The position numbers and the translations under genes are program-made. The notes beneath the pieces are model-generated. The model was not told the origin of the DNA. It did not search any database and was given only the letters and a program-made list of their open reading frames with translations. 64,000 nt of DNA from an uncultured Oscillospiraceae bacterium (GTDB taxonomy: Bacteria > Bacillota > Clostridia > Oscillospirales > Oscillospiraceae): contig CAKTEQ010000005.1 of assembly GCA_934552825.1 (NCBI GenBank), positions 1 to 64,000 on the forward strand. The letters run 5' to 3'. Positions 32,998 through 40,863 of the stretch are shown here, in pieces (position 1 is the stretch's first letter; each line of letters starts with the position of its first letter).

Positions 32998-34422
32998 TCA
33001 GCCGTCGTTTTCGACGATAGGGAGAGGCTTACCCATAGGAGCGACGCGCTTGCGGTAAATGCGCCGGGTCAGCAGGACCGCCGCTATAAAGGCGGATGCC
33101 TCTGCCACCGGAAACGCTATCCACACGAGATTTTCGGCGTGGGCAAGAGTGCTGAGGAACCACGCAAGGGGCAGCACGATAATGACCATCCTGAAAGCGG
33201 ATACAATCAGGGAATAGAGCCCGTTGCCCAGCGCCTGACACACGCCTTGGAGCAGCACATTCGCGCCCACGAACACAAAGCCGAAGGTTATTATCCGCAT
33301 GGATATGATGCAGAGCCGCATGGAATCCTCACTCAAGGAGAACATGGAGACTATGGGCGAGGCGAATATCTGCAGAAGAGCCACGCCGATGAGCATTATT
33401 ACGCACACATAGATGAGCCCGTATTTGATAGCATCGGAGATGCGCTTTTTGTTCCCGGCGCCGTAGTTATAAGATATGATGGGTATGGAGGCGTTGTTAA
33501 GGCCGTAAGCCGCCATGAATATGAAGTTCTGGAGCTTATAGTAGACGCCGTAGGCTGTCACGGCGGCCTCGGTGATACCGCCGAGAATGATATTCATGGA
33601 ATAGGTCATGATGGGGGAGAGTATCTGCATGACTATGGCAGGCGCGCCGACGGCATAGATATTCCCGATGATCGCCTTGCTGGGAATCAGGTATTTCACA
33701 TTTATGTTTATCTCCTTCGTACGCCGCAGGAACATATACGCGGTGACCCCAAGGGACACAAACTGACCGATGACGGTCGCCCACGCGGCACCGGCGACTC
33801 CCATTGCCGGCAGGCCCAGCCAGCCGTATATCATGATGGGGTCGAGGATTATGTTCGTGATGGCACCGGAAAGCTGAGACACCATCGTAGCGACTGTGTT
33901 GCCCGTGGCCTGGACGATTTTTTCCAGGTTCATGAACATGATGGAGCTGACGGAGCAGAGCGTGACTATGCGCAGGTATGTAGTGCCGAATTCGGCTATA
34001 ACAGGGTTGGAGGTCTGGCTGCTTATGAACGCCTCCGCGCCGAATATGCCGAAAATTGTGATCACAACGGAGTAAATAACGCCGAGAAGAACGGCGTTGC
34101 CCGCAATATGGCTGGCGGTTTCCATGTCACGCTGACCCAGGGAGCGGGAGAGTGCTGCGTTGATGCCGACGCCTGTGCCCACGCCGAGTGCTATCATGAG
34201 CATCTGGATGGGGAAGGCGAGAGTGAGGGCGTTTATGGCTTTGTCGCCCACGTTCACTATGGCCGCCGTGTCCGCCATGTGGCTGACGAAAAAGGTATCC
34301 ACCACGTTATACAGTGCCTGGACTACCATGGACAGGATCATGGGCAGAGCCATGTTGAGCATGAGCTTCGGGACGGGCATGACGCCCATTTTGTTCTGTT
34401 TTGGTGCTATGTTTTCCTTCAT
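32998..34422 (-). CDS. MATE family efflux transporter
   Basis: A 474-residue protein with twelve predicted helices in two halves, typical of MATE (NorM/DinF type): LMLNMALPMILSMVVQALYNVVDTFF at the N-terminus and GPVE-like APAIVMQILSP in the second half. It exports cationic drugs or metabolites in exchange for Na+ or H+. ATG 34422 follows ggagg. A promoter and a short terminator lie directly upstream, so its expression may be controlled by attenuation. Confidence 0.93.
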   Translation of the reverse strand: MKENIAPKQNKMGVMPVPKLMLNMALPMILSMVVQALYNVVDTFFVSHMADTAAIVNVGDKAINALTLAFPIQMLMIALGVGTGVGINAALSRSLGQRDMETASHIAGNAVLLGVIYSVVITIFGIFGAEAFISSQTSNPVIAEFGTTYLRIVTLCSVSSIMFMNLEKIVQATGNTVATMVSQLSGAITNIILDPIMIYGWLGLPAMGVAGAAWATVIGQFVSLGVTAYMFLRRTKEININVKYLIPSKAIIGNIYAVGAPAIVMQILSPIMTYSMNIILGGITEAAVTAYGVYYKLQNFIFMAAYGLNNASIPIISYNYGAGNKKRISDAIKYGLIYVCVIMLIGVALLQIFASPIVSMFSLSEDSMRLCIISMRIITFGFVFVGANVLLQGVCQALGNGLYSLIVSAFRMVIIVLPLAWFLSTLAHAENLVWIAFPVAEASAFIAAVLLTRRIYRKRVAPMGKPLPIVENDG

Positions 34423-34442
34423 CGCTTCCTCCATGCGCAGTG

Positions 34443-34470
34443 AAAAAATCTCCACCCGGAAAGATGGAGA
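34443..34470 (-). terminator. terminator in the MATE leader
   Basis: On the minus strand tctccatc / ggtggaga (8 bp, one G:U) with loop tttccg and then tttttt. It lies between the MATE promoter and its ATG, about 13 bases after the expected transcription start. Confidence 0.8.
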
Positions 34471-34489
34471 ATGAATACGTATAGATGAT

Positions 34490-34518
34490 ATAATATACCT
34501 GCTTTCGACAAAATGCAA
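34490..34518 (-). promoter_or_regulatory. promoter of the MATE gene
   Basis: On the minus strand TTGCAT, 17 bases, TATTAT. It lies downstream of spoVAC, so the exporter can be made separately from it. Confidence 0.65.
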
Positions 34519-34536
34519 GCAAAACTGCAGGGGAAA

Positions 34537-34562
34537 CGCCCCGGAAAAGTATATCCGGGGCG
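34537..34562. repeat. terminator-like hairpin, copy of 32951-32976
   Basis: cgccccgg-aaaagtatat-ccggggcg differs from the hairpin at 32951-32976 only at two loop bases. Both lie just after a minus-strand gene (spoVAC here, MATE there). Confidence 0.75.
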
Positions 34563-34566
34563 CAGG

Positions 34567-35010
34567 TCAGGCTATGCGGAACAGGACGAGGATGATGCCG
34601 TATATAACGCTTGCGGTTATGCCGAATACGAGAACGGGACCGGCGATCGTGAATATTTTCGCGCTGGTGCCCAGAATATAGCCCTCGCTCTGGAACTCCA
34701 GGGCCGGAGAGACAACGCTGTTTGCAAAGCCGGTGATGGGGACGATGGTGCCGGCTCCGGCGTGCTTTGCGAGCTTGTCGTACAGGTGCAGGCCAGTGAG
34801 AAGGGCGCCGATGAAGACAAGGGTTATGGATGTGCAGGTCCCGGCGTCGGTTTTCCCCAGCCCGAGAGTGATATAGCCGTTCATTATAAGCTGGCCGATG
34901 GCGCAAATGGCGCCGCCGATGAGAAAAGCTTTTATGCAGTCGGCTAGCAGGGGGGACTTGGGGGACATTTTCTTTACATATTGCTGATATTCTCTGGGTG
35001 TCATTTTCAT
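34567..35010 (-). CDS. spoVAC: stage V sporulation protein AC
   Basis: A 147-residue membrane protein with four or five helices and the SpoVAC signature LLADCIKAFLIGGAICAIGQ, then AGAGTIVPITGFANSVVSPALEF-type core and SEGYILGTSAKIFTIAGPV. SpoVAC forms a mechanosensitive channel in the spore inner membrane for dipicolinic acid movement. spoVAD and spoVAE, usually adjacent, are absent. caggag precedes the ATG. Confidence 0.94.
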   Translation of the reverse strand: MKMTPREYQQYVKKMSPKSPLLADCIKAFLIGGAICAIGQLIMNGYITLGLGKTDAGTCTSITLVFIGALLTGLHLYDKLAKHAGAGTIVPITGFANSVVSPALEFQSEGYILGTSAKIFTIAGPVLVFGITASVIYGIILVLFRIA

Positions 35011-35163
35011 TATATCAACTCCTGATAGAGAGTTTCCCCGGAGGGGAGAAAATTATTCCCATTAAATATTTTTAAAAGGGCATGACAAATGGAGAACCGT
35101 ATGCTAAAATCAAGATACAAAGACGAAATGCGGCGATTGTTGCCGGGAAAGGCGGGAAACGGG

Positions 35164-35607
35164 ATGAAAAAGGTATTGGCATTGCTCTTGGTGTTGCTTC
35201 TGCTTATGGCGGCGCTCACGGGCTGCGGGAAGAAAACGGAAGAAGTCACCGACCCTGTGACCGTCGTTATGCCGGATGAATCTCTCAACGAGAAGAAAAC
35301 GCCGGAGGTCGAGGTCGTCTATTACGGAACGGTCAACACGGCGAATACAGGAGTCAACATTCGCGGAACCCCCAGCATCGACGGCATAATCGTCGGCACT
35401 GCGGGCATCGGGGAGACCCTCAAGGTGCTGGAACAGGGCGAATGGTGCAAGGTCGAGTTCAAGGACGGTGTCGGCTATATTTGCGGCGAGCTGCTGGATA
35501 TAACCGAGGGCGAGCCTGAACCGGATACCACCGCGCCGGAGAACGGAGACGGGACCTCTCCCGAGGGCAACGACGTGATTACCAGAGTGGTGAATACAGA
35601 AGAATAA
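35164..35607 (+). CDS. SH3-domain lipoprotein
   Basis: A 147-residue exported protein. The signal peptide ends in lipobox LTGC, then a bacterial SH3 domain (about 55-115; VNTANTGVNIRGTPSIDG, WCKVEFKDGVGYICGELL), then an acidic Pro/Glu/Asp tail. SH3b domains bind cell-wall peptides. ATG 35164 begins the signal peptide; its ribosome site is weak (ggcggg). It probably acts at the cell surface; no partner is evident. Confidence 0.85.
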   Translation: MKKVLALLLVLLLLMAALTGCGKKTEEVTDPVTVVMPDESLNEKKTPEVEVVYYGTVNTANTGVNIRGTPSIDGIIVGTAGIGETLKVLEQGEWCKVEFKDGVGYICGELLDITEGEPEPDTTAPENGDGTSPEGNDVITRVVNTEE

Positions 35608-35617
35608 GACGCTGTAA

Positions 35618-35662
35618 AAAACAAAACAGCGGCGCAGCCGGATACCGGCTGCGCCGCTTTAT
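35618..35662. terminator. bidirectional terminator
   Basis: Stem agcggcgcagccgg / ccggctgcgccgct with loop ata and A/T tracts on both sides separates two convergent genes. Confidence 0.92.
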
Positions 35663-35675
35663 TTTCGCTGTTTCC

Positions 35676-37619
35676 TCAGCTTATCTTCAGGTTTTCCCAG
35701 AGGGTGTTGACGTATTCCAGCGTGTCAGGGTCAAGGTTGCGGTAAGCGTAGTTGTTGTACGCCTCGTTGAAATCCACCGTGCCGGGGTAGAGGATAGCCA
35801 TGTCCTCCTTGCCGATGTCGTCGATATAAACATCGCTCTCATAGACGATAGAGTTGGGACTGGCGTAGTAGATGTACTCCGCGTTCGCGATAGCGGGCTC
35901 TTCGCTGAGCATGAAATTGATGAATATCTCAGCCAGCTCCTGGTCCTGGCAGCAGGAAGGGATGCACATGGCGTCCACAAAGTAGTTTGTCGCCGAGGGG
36001 TAATAGAACCTGAGATCCACACCGTCCGCCTGAGCGTCCCGCATGGTGAAATAGTCGCCGGCGTAATACGCGCCGACAGCCGCCTCGCCGGACTCCATCA
36101 TGTTGTATATCTCGTCCATGACATAGCTGTAAACATAGGGGCGTTGGACGAGCAGAATGTCGAGAGCACTGTCCCACACGGCACGATCCGTGCTGTTCAC
36201 GTCGAGCCCCGCCATGTACATAGCCGTGGCGAAGGCGTCGCGGGAGTTGTTGAACTGGAGAATGGAGCCTGCGTATTTCTCGTTCCACATCAGGTCCCAG
36301 TCACCGGCGTCGCCCTCATCTACCCGGTTCGCATCGTATATGATACCGATAACGCCGTATGTGTAGGGGACGGAATAGGTGTTGTCCGGGTCATAATAGA
36401 GGTTTCTGAACTCGTCGGAGATATACTCATAGTTTGGAATATTGCTGAAATCCAGAGGCAGAAGCATGTCCTCCGCTGCCATGCGGGCAATCATGTAATC
36501 GGAAGGGATAACAACGTCGTAGCTGACCGCGCCGGACTTGAGCTTTGCGTACATGTCCTCGTTGCTGGCGTAGGTGTCGTAGTTCACCTTGACCTTCTGG
36601 CCGTACTGCTCATAGTACCACTCCTCAAAGGCGGCTATGGTGTCAAGGGAGCCTTCGGACCCGTCGGAGATGTACTCGCCCCAGTTATAGACGTTCAGTA
36701 CCCGGGTGCCGCTGCCGCCGAACATCACAAGGCAGACTATTGCGGCGACCACAGCCGCCGCGGCGACTGAGCCGACGACGCGCCTGTTGGGAGCGGGGAA
36801 TCTGCCGGAGCGCTCCCGGCGTGCCTTTTTGGGCTTGGAATCGTCGCTGTCCACGAGATTGCTCAGCAGGAGCAGCGCCAGAATGACGAAGAAGATTATC
36901 GTAGCGAGAGCGTACATCTTGGGAGTAACGGTCTTTTTCGTCATGCTGTAGATACGGATGGGGAGAGTCTGGAAGCCGTTGCCCTGGGTGAAGTAGCTTA
37001 TCACGAAATCGTCCAGAGAGAGGGTGAACGCCATGATGAAGCCGGTGATTATGCCGGGCAGTATCTCTGGCACCTCCACCCGGAAGAACGCCTTCATGGG
37101 CGTGCAGCCCAGATCCATAGCGGCTTCCGGTAGCGAGACGTCCATCTGCTTCAGCTTCGGCAGCACCTGCATGATCACGTAGGGCAGGCAGAAGGTTATG
37201 TGCGCCAGAAGCATGGTAACGAAGCTCAGACTTGTGGCTCTGCCAAAGAGCTTGCCGACGAACACGAACATGAGCATGAGGGATATACCGGTGATGATAT
37301 CCGGATTCACCATAGGGATGTTCGTGACGGTGTCGATGGCGGAGCGGAGCCAGCGGCGGCGCAGCTTATTGATGCCAACGGCCGCGGCTGTGCCCATGGC
37401 GGTGGATACCACCGCGGCGCAGAGCGCGAGAATGAGAGTGTTCTTAAGAGAATTGAGGGTGACGCTGTCCTTAAACAGCTCGGCGTACCACTTGAGGGAA
37501 GCGCCATCCATGACGGAAAGGCTCTTCGCGCCGTTGAAGGAGAACACGATGAGTATGGCGATGGGGGCAAAGAGGAAGATGAGGATTATGGCCGTATAGA
37601 TCTTGGATGAGGTCTTCAT
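35676..37619 (-). CDS. potCD: spermidine/putrescine transporter PotC-PotD fusion
   Basis: A 647-residue fusion. Residues ~1-260 are a PotC-type permease with six helices and the coupling motif EAAMDLGCTPMKAFFRVEVP. A basic linker and another membrane helix (about 285-302) lead into a PotD-type polyamine-binding domain (about 306-647; VLNVYNWGEYISDGS, YDVVIPSDYMIARM, VPYTYGVIGIIYD, YYPSATNYFVDAMCIP). The fusion fixes the binding protein to the transporter outside the membrane. It overlaps potB by 4 bases and is last in potA-potB-potCD. Confidence 0.95.
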   Translation of the reverse strand: MKTSSKIYTAIILIFLFAPIAILIVFSFNGAKSLSVMDGASLKWYAELFKDSVTLNSLKNTLILALCAAVVSTAMGTAAAVGINKLRRRWLRSAIDTVTNIPMVNPDIITGISLMLMFVFVGKLFGRATSLSFVTMLLAHITFCLPYVIMQVLPKLKQMDVSLPEAAMDLGCTPMKAFFRVEVPEILPGIITGFIMAFTLSLDDFVISYFTQGNGFQTLPIRIYSMTKKTVTPKMYALATIIFFVILALLLLSNLVDSDDSKPKKARRERSGRFPAPNRRVVGSVAAAAVVAAIVCLVMFGGSGTRVLNVYNWGEYISDGSEGSLDTIAAFEEWYYEQYGQKVKVNYDTYASNEDMYAKLKSGAVSYDVVIPSDYMIARMAAEDMLLPLDFSNIPNYEYISDEFRNLYYDPDNTYSVPYTYGVIGIIYDANRVDEGDAGDWDLMWNEKYAGSILQFNNSRDAFATAMYMAGLDVNSTDRAVWDSALDILLVQRPYVYSYVMDEIYNMMESGEAAVGAYYAGDYFTMRDAQADGVDLRFYYPSATNYFVDAMCIPSCCQDQELAEIFINFMLSEEPAIANAEYIYYASPNSIVYESDVYIDDIGKEDMAILYPGTVDFNEAYNNYAYRNLDPDTLEYVNTLWENLKIS

Positions 37620-38506
37620 TTCGCACCCACCTCCTTGCTTGTGAGACGCTGCATTATCATCATAGCCGCAAGCAGTATTACCATGAGGATAAACGCCATG
37701 GCGGCGGCAAAGTGGAGATTGTTAGCCACATACTGCCCCTCGATAGCGTCGCCGATGAGATAGAACTTGCCGCTGCCCAGCTTCTGGGAGATGTAAAATG
37801 TGCTGATGGAGGGCACGAGCACCATGGTGATGCCTGTTATCACGCCTGGCAGGCTGAGAGGCCAGATTACCCGGCGCAGCACCCCCACGCTGTTGCAGCC
37901 CAGGTCCCGGGCGGCTTCCAGCAGGCGCGTGTCCATCTTTGCCATGACGGAATAGATGGGCATTATCATATAGGGCAAAAAGTCGTAAACCATACCCACG
38001 ACCACAGCGCCCTCCGTGCCGATTATGTGGGCAGTGCCCAGCCCCAGAGCGTTGAAAAGTCCGTTGAGAAGTCCCGTGTCCTGCAGGATAGTCATCCAGG
38101 CGTAGGTGCGGATAAGGAAATTCATCCACATTGGCACCATGATGAGTGTGATGAGTGTTTTCTGGACTCTGGGCTTTGCCCGGGCGATGATATACGCGAT
38201 GGGGTAGCCGATGACAAGGCAGATGAAGGTGGAGATGACCGCCAGCTTCAGTGACCGCCAGAAGATGACAAGGTAGGTGTGCACTTCACGGACGGCGCCC
38301 CCGTCTGTAACGGTGGAGACAGAGGTGAAGAAGCGGGTGATATTGTCAAAGGTGAACGCGAAGTTCTCGTCTGTGAAGGCGTAGTAAGCGGTGAACGCCA
38401 GGGGCACGAGGATGAATATGACCGCCCATATGGAGTAGGGCGCGAGGGCGATGCGCTCAATGAGGGCGGCGCGCCGTCCGCCGGAGCGCAGAGTTTTTTC
38501 CCGCAT
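37616..38506 (-). CDS. potB: spermidine/putrescine transporter permease PotB
   Basis: A 296-residue permease with six helices and the coupling motif EAARDLGCNSVGVLRRVIWP. It pairs with the permease half of PotCD. It begins one base after the potA stop and overlaps potCD by 4 bases, giving strict translational coupling. Confidence 0.95.
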   Translation of the reverse strand: MREKTLRSGGRRAALIERIALAPYSIWAVIFILVPLAFTAYYAFTDENFAFTFDNITRFFTSVSTVTDGGAVREVHTYLVIFWRSLKLAVISTFICLVIGYPIAYIIARAKPRVQKTLITLIMVPMWMNFLIRTYAWMTILQDTGLLNGLFNALGLGTAHIIGTEGAVVVGMVYDFLPYMIMPIYSVMAKMDTRLLEAARDLGCNSVGVLRRVIWPLSLPGVITGITMVLVPSISTFYISQKLGSGKFYLIGDAIEGQYVANNLHFAAAMAFILMVILLAAMMIMQRLTSKEVGAK

Positions 38507-39625
38507 TTACTCGTCCTCGCTTTCTTCCACAACGCTGAGCTGGTCCAGCTCGTTGCTGAAGGAGGAGTAGTCCCCGAACATGCCGGAGTATTCACTCTTC
38601 TTCATGATATGAATGGCGTCAGGCTCGATGAAGAGCCCTATATGCTCGTCTACATCCACGAAATCCGTGGTCTGTATCATCCATTTGAAGCCGTTGATAT
38701 CCACGATTATCTCATAGTGCACGCCGAGGAAGGTCACGCTTGTGACAATGCCCTTCAGCATGCCCTGCTCCTCCGGGACGATGTCCACATCCTCGGGGCG
38801 GACGACAACGTCCACCGGCTCGTTCTTTCCGAAGCCGGAGTCCACGCAGTCGAACACGTGTCCGGAGAAGGCGACGCGCCGGTCAGCGAGCATTACGCCG
38901 TCGAGTATGTTGCTCTCGCCGATGAAGTCTGCAACGTAGGCGTTGGCGGGTTCGTTGTAAATATCCATAGGAGTGCCGATCTGAAGGATCTCGCCCGCGT
39001 TCATGACGACCACGGTGTCGGACATGCTCAGAGCCTCCTCCTGATCGTGGGTGACGAAAACGAAGGTGACGCCGGTCTTCTTCTGTATCTTTTTCAGTTC
39101 CTCCTGCATGTCTTTGCGGAGCTTGAGGTCAAGGGCGCCTAGGGGCTCGTCCAAAAGAACGACCTTCGGGTGGCTGATGAGGGCGCGGGCTATGGCGACG
39201 CGCTGCTGCTGTCCGCCGGAGAGACGGGTCACGTTGCGGTGCTCAAAGCCGGTCAGGGCGACCAGCGCCAGCATTTCCGTGACGCGCTGCTCGATCTCGG
39301 CCTTAGGTACTTTCCTTTCTCGCAGGGGAAACGCCACGTTTTCAAAAACGTTGAGATGGGGGAAGAGAGCGTATTTCTGGAAGACGGTGTTGATATTCCG
39401 CTTATAGGGGGGGACGTCGCTTATAGGCTCGCCCATGAATACGACTTCACCCTCGTCGGGAGTCTCAAAGCCGCCGATTATGCGGAGAATAGTGGTCTTC
39501 CCGCAGCCGGAAGCGCCCAGCAGGGTAAGGAACTCGTTATCATAGATATCAAGGTTGATCCCCTTAAGCACGCTCTCTCCGTCGAAGGATTTGCAGATGT
39601 TCCTGAGCTCGATTATCTTCTTCAT
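38507..39625 (-). CDS. potA: spermidine/putrescine transporter ATP-binding protein PotA
   Basis: A 372-residue ATPase with Walker A GASGCGKTT, LSGGQQQRVAIARAL, Walker B VVLLDEPLGALD and a C-terminal TOBE domain (about 290-350). ATG 39625 follows gggggg; a TTG two codons upstream is the alternative. It is the first gene of potABCD and lies 16 bases after a terminator that ends a ~400-nt leader, so transcription of the operon seems to be decided in that leader. Confidence 0.95.
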   Translation of the reverse strand: MKKIIELRNICKSFDGESVLKGINLDIYDNEFLTLLGASGCGKTTILRIIGGFETPDEGEVVFMGEPISDVPPYKRNINTVFQKYALFPHLNVFENVAFPLRERKVPKAEIEQRVTEMLALVALTGFEHRNVTRLSGGQQQRVAIARALISHPKVVLLDEPLGALDLKLRKDMQEELKKIQKKTGVTFVFVTHDQEEALSMSDTVVVMNAGEILQIGTPMDIYNEPANAYVADFIGESNILDGVMLADRRVAFSGHVFDCVDSGFGKNEPVDVVVRPEDVDIVPEEQGMLKGIVTSVTFLGVHYEIIVDINGFKWMIQTTDFVDVDEHIGLFIEPDAIHIMKKSEYSGMFGDYSSFSNELDQLSVVEESEDE

Positions 39626-39640
39626 AGCCAATGCCCCCCC

Positions 39641-39685
39641 AAAAAATAAAAAACAAGTGATATGCCGTACAGCATATCACTTGTT
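39641..39685 (-). terminator. terminator in the pot leader
   Basis: On the minus strand aacaagtgatatgc / gcatatcacttgtt (14 bp, loop tgtacg) followed by a long T-tract. It ends 16 bases before the potA ATG. Its 5' arm can pair instead with 39788-39798. Confidence 0.93.
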
Positions 39686-40026
39686 GAAATCCGTAATAAG
39701 GGCGCGGAAAAATGCGCCTGAAGGATATTCCGAAAGCGGGTTTGAGAGTCTATATAGCAAAGATTACTTTTACTACTCTTATTGACCATTTCACAAGTTT
39801 TATGCTGACTCAGCACCGGTTTTAAGTTACCAACTTATAAAACTTGAGCTTCGGAACGGATAGTTCCTCACTCCATCAATAAGGCAACAGAAGTTGCCGC
39901 CGCATCTTCTGCGGCTTTTCGGCATTCGACCCGGCTGTCCGTCTGGCCTTGGCTGCACAGGGGTTGCTGGTGCAGCGGTCGCATCCTGCTTCGGAAAGAC
40001 TCTTAGTCCGTTTTTCCAATTGAGAC
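39686..40026 (-). ncRNA. structured leader RNA of potABCD, candidate riboswitch
   Basis: About 340 nt between promoter and terminator. The 3' module (39778-39893) is closed by an 8-bp stem (cttattga/tcaataag) and contains hairpin ggaac-tatcc-gttcc and a 10-bp stem caagttttat/ataaaacttg that itself encloses two hairpins (aagtt-ggt-aactt and tgctg-agt-cagca). The 5' part has hairpins gctgcac/gtgcagc and ggcaac-ttct-gttgcc. acttgtgaaat (39788-39798) can leave the 10-bp stem and pair with atttcaacaagt (39679-39690), breaking the terminator. I recognise no known riboswitch class; the polyamine transporter downstream suggests a polyamine ligand. Confidence 0.7.
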
Positions 40027-40032
40027 GTGGGA

Positions 40033-40061
40033 ATTTTAACAGGAAAAAGCGTTGATGTCAA
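40033..40061 (-). promoter_or_regulatory. promoter of the pot operon
   Basis: On the minus strand TTGACA (40061-40056), 17 bases, TAAAAT (40038-40033). It lies about 410 bases upstream of potA, which defines the long leader. Confidence 0.8.
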
Positions 40062-40174
40062 GGGATTTGCCGAAATCTGTCAACACGGGGAAAAAACCGC
40101 CCCCGATCCCCTCTGCGGGGCGCACAATGCACAAAAATGTGCCCCGTCCTGAGACGGGACACATGGGGATGCTC

Positions 40175-40846
40175 TTAATCTGAAAGACGGGTTCTTCTGC
40201 GGCGGACCTGGCCGGGGATGAAATATATGCCCAGCCAGAGCAGGAAGCAGAGGATCACAGAGGCGAAGATGTCCAGAATGCTGTGCTGCTTTATGAACAC
40301 TGTGGATATGGTTATCATGAAGCAGACGAAAAAGACGAGAAACTTTTTCCACCAGCGCTGATAATACTTGCTCTCAAACAGCCCGAACATGACCATCGCC
40401 GCACCGACGACGTGCATGCTCGGCAGCACATTCGTATTGGTGTCCGCTTCATACAGCAGGAACACAAGGCGGCAGAGGATATTGTCTCTGGGCATGACGG
40501 CAGGGCGCAGGTCCTGACCGTTGGGGAAGATGAGGCAGAACACGATGCAGAAGGTGAAGCCGATGGACATATAGAGCATATAGCGGTTGAAGGCGTCGGG
40601 TTGAGTCACCAGGAGAAGAACGCCCGCGTATATCATGGCGGGATACCACAGGCAGTAGGGTATCACGAACCATTCGTTGAACGGTATTTTGTCGTCAAGG
40701 GGCAGGTAAGATACCCAGTAGTTATCAGTAACCACCCGCTCGGCGATATAAAAGAGTATGAGATAAAATGGGACGTAGAGCACCCACAGAACATACTTGT
40801 GGGCGGATATGAAAGATTTTGTTTTTTGCCAGAGACCGGCGTCCAT
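40175..40846 (-). CDS. PAP2-superfamily membrane phosphatase
   Basis: A 223-residue protein with six helices. The acid phosphatase signature is present as RPAVMPRDN (motif 1 region), VLPSMHVVGA (motif 2, catalytic His) and FIKQHSILDIFAS (motif 3, H-x3-D). It resembles the inositolphosphotransferase-like PAP2 group and probably dephosphorylates or exchanges lipid head groups. It lies 17 bases after the metallo-beta-lactamase gene on the same strand. Ends in an arginine-rich tail. Confidence 0.85.
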   Translation of the reverse strand: MDAGLWQKTKSFISAHKYVLWVLYVPFYLILFYIAERVVTDNYWVSYLPLDDKIPFNEWFVIPYCLWYPAMIYAGVLLLVTQPDAFNRYMLYMSIGFTFCIVFCLIFPNGQDLRPAVMPRDNILCRLVFLLYEADTNTNVLPSMHVVGAAMVMFGLFESKYYQRWWKKFLVFFVCFMITISTVFIKQHSILDIFASVILCFLLWLGIYFIPGQVRRRRTRLSD

Positions 40847-40863
40847 TGACAGACCTTCTTTCT

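Noticed and set aside
33139..34443. 434-codon plus-strand frame opposite the MATE gene
   Set aside because: His/Gly/Asp-rich shadow frame without family features, antisense to a clear transporter.
39686..40026. Known riboswitch classes in the pot leader (cobalamin, lysine, SAM, guanidine, T-box, c-di-GMP)
   Set aside because: None of their conserved core sequences could be found; a covariance search would be needed to exclude a divergent member.
39876..40061. 61-codon frame within the pot leader
   Set aside because: It starts inside the -35 region of the promoter, so it cannot be translated from that transcript.
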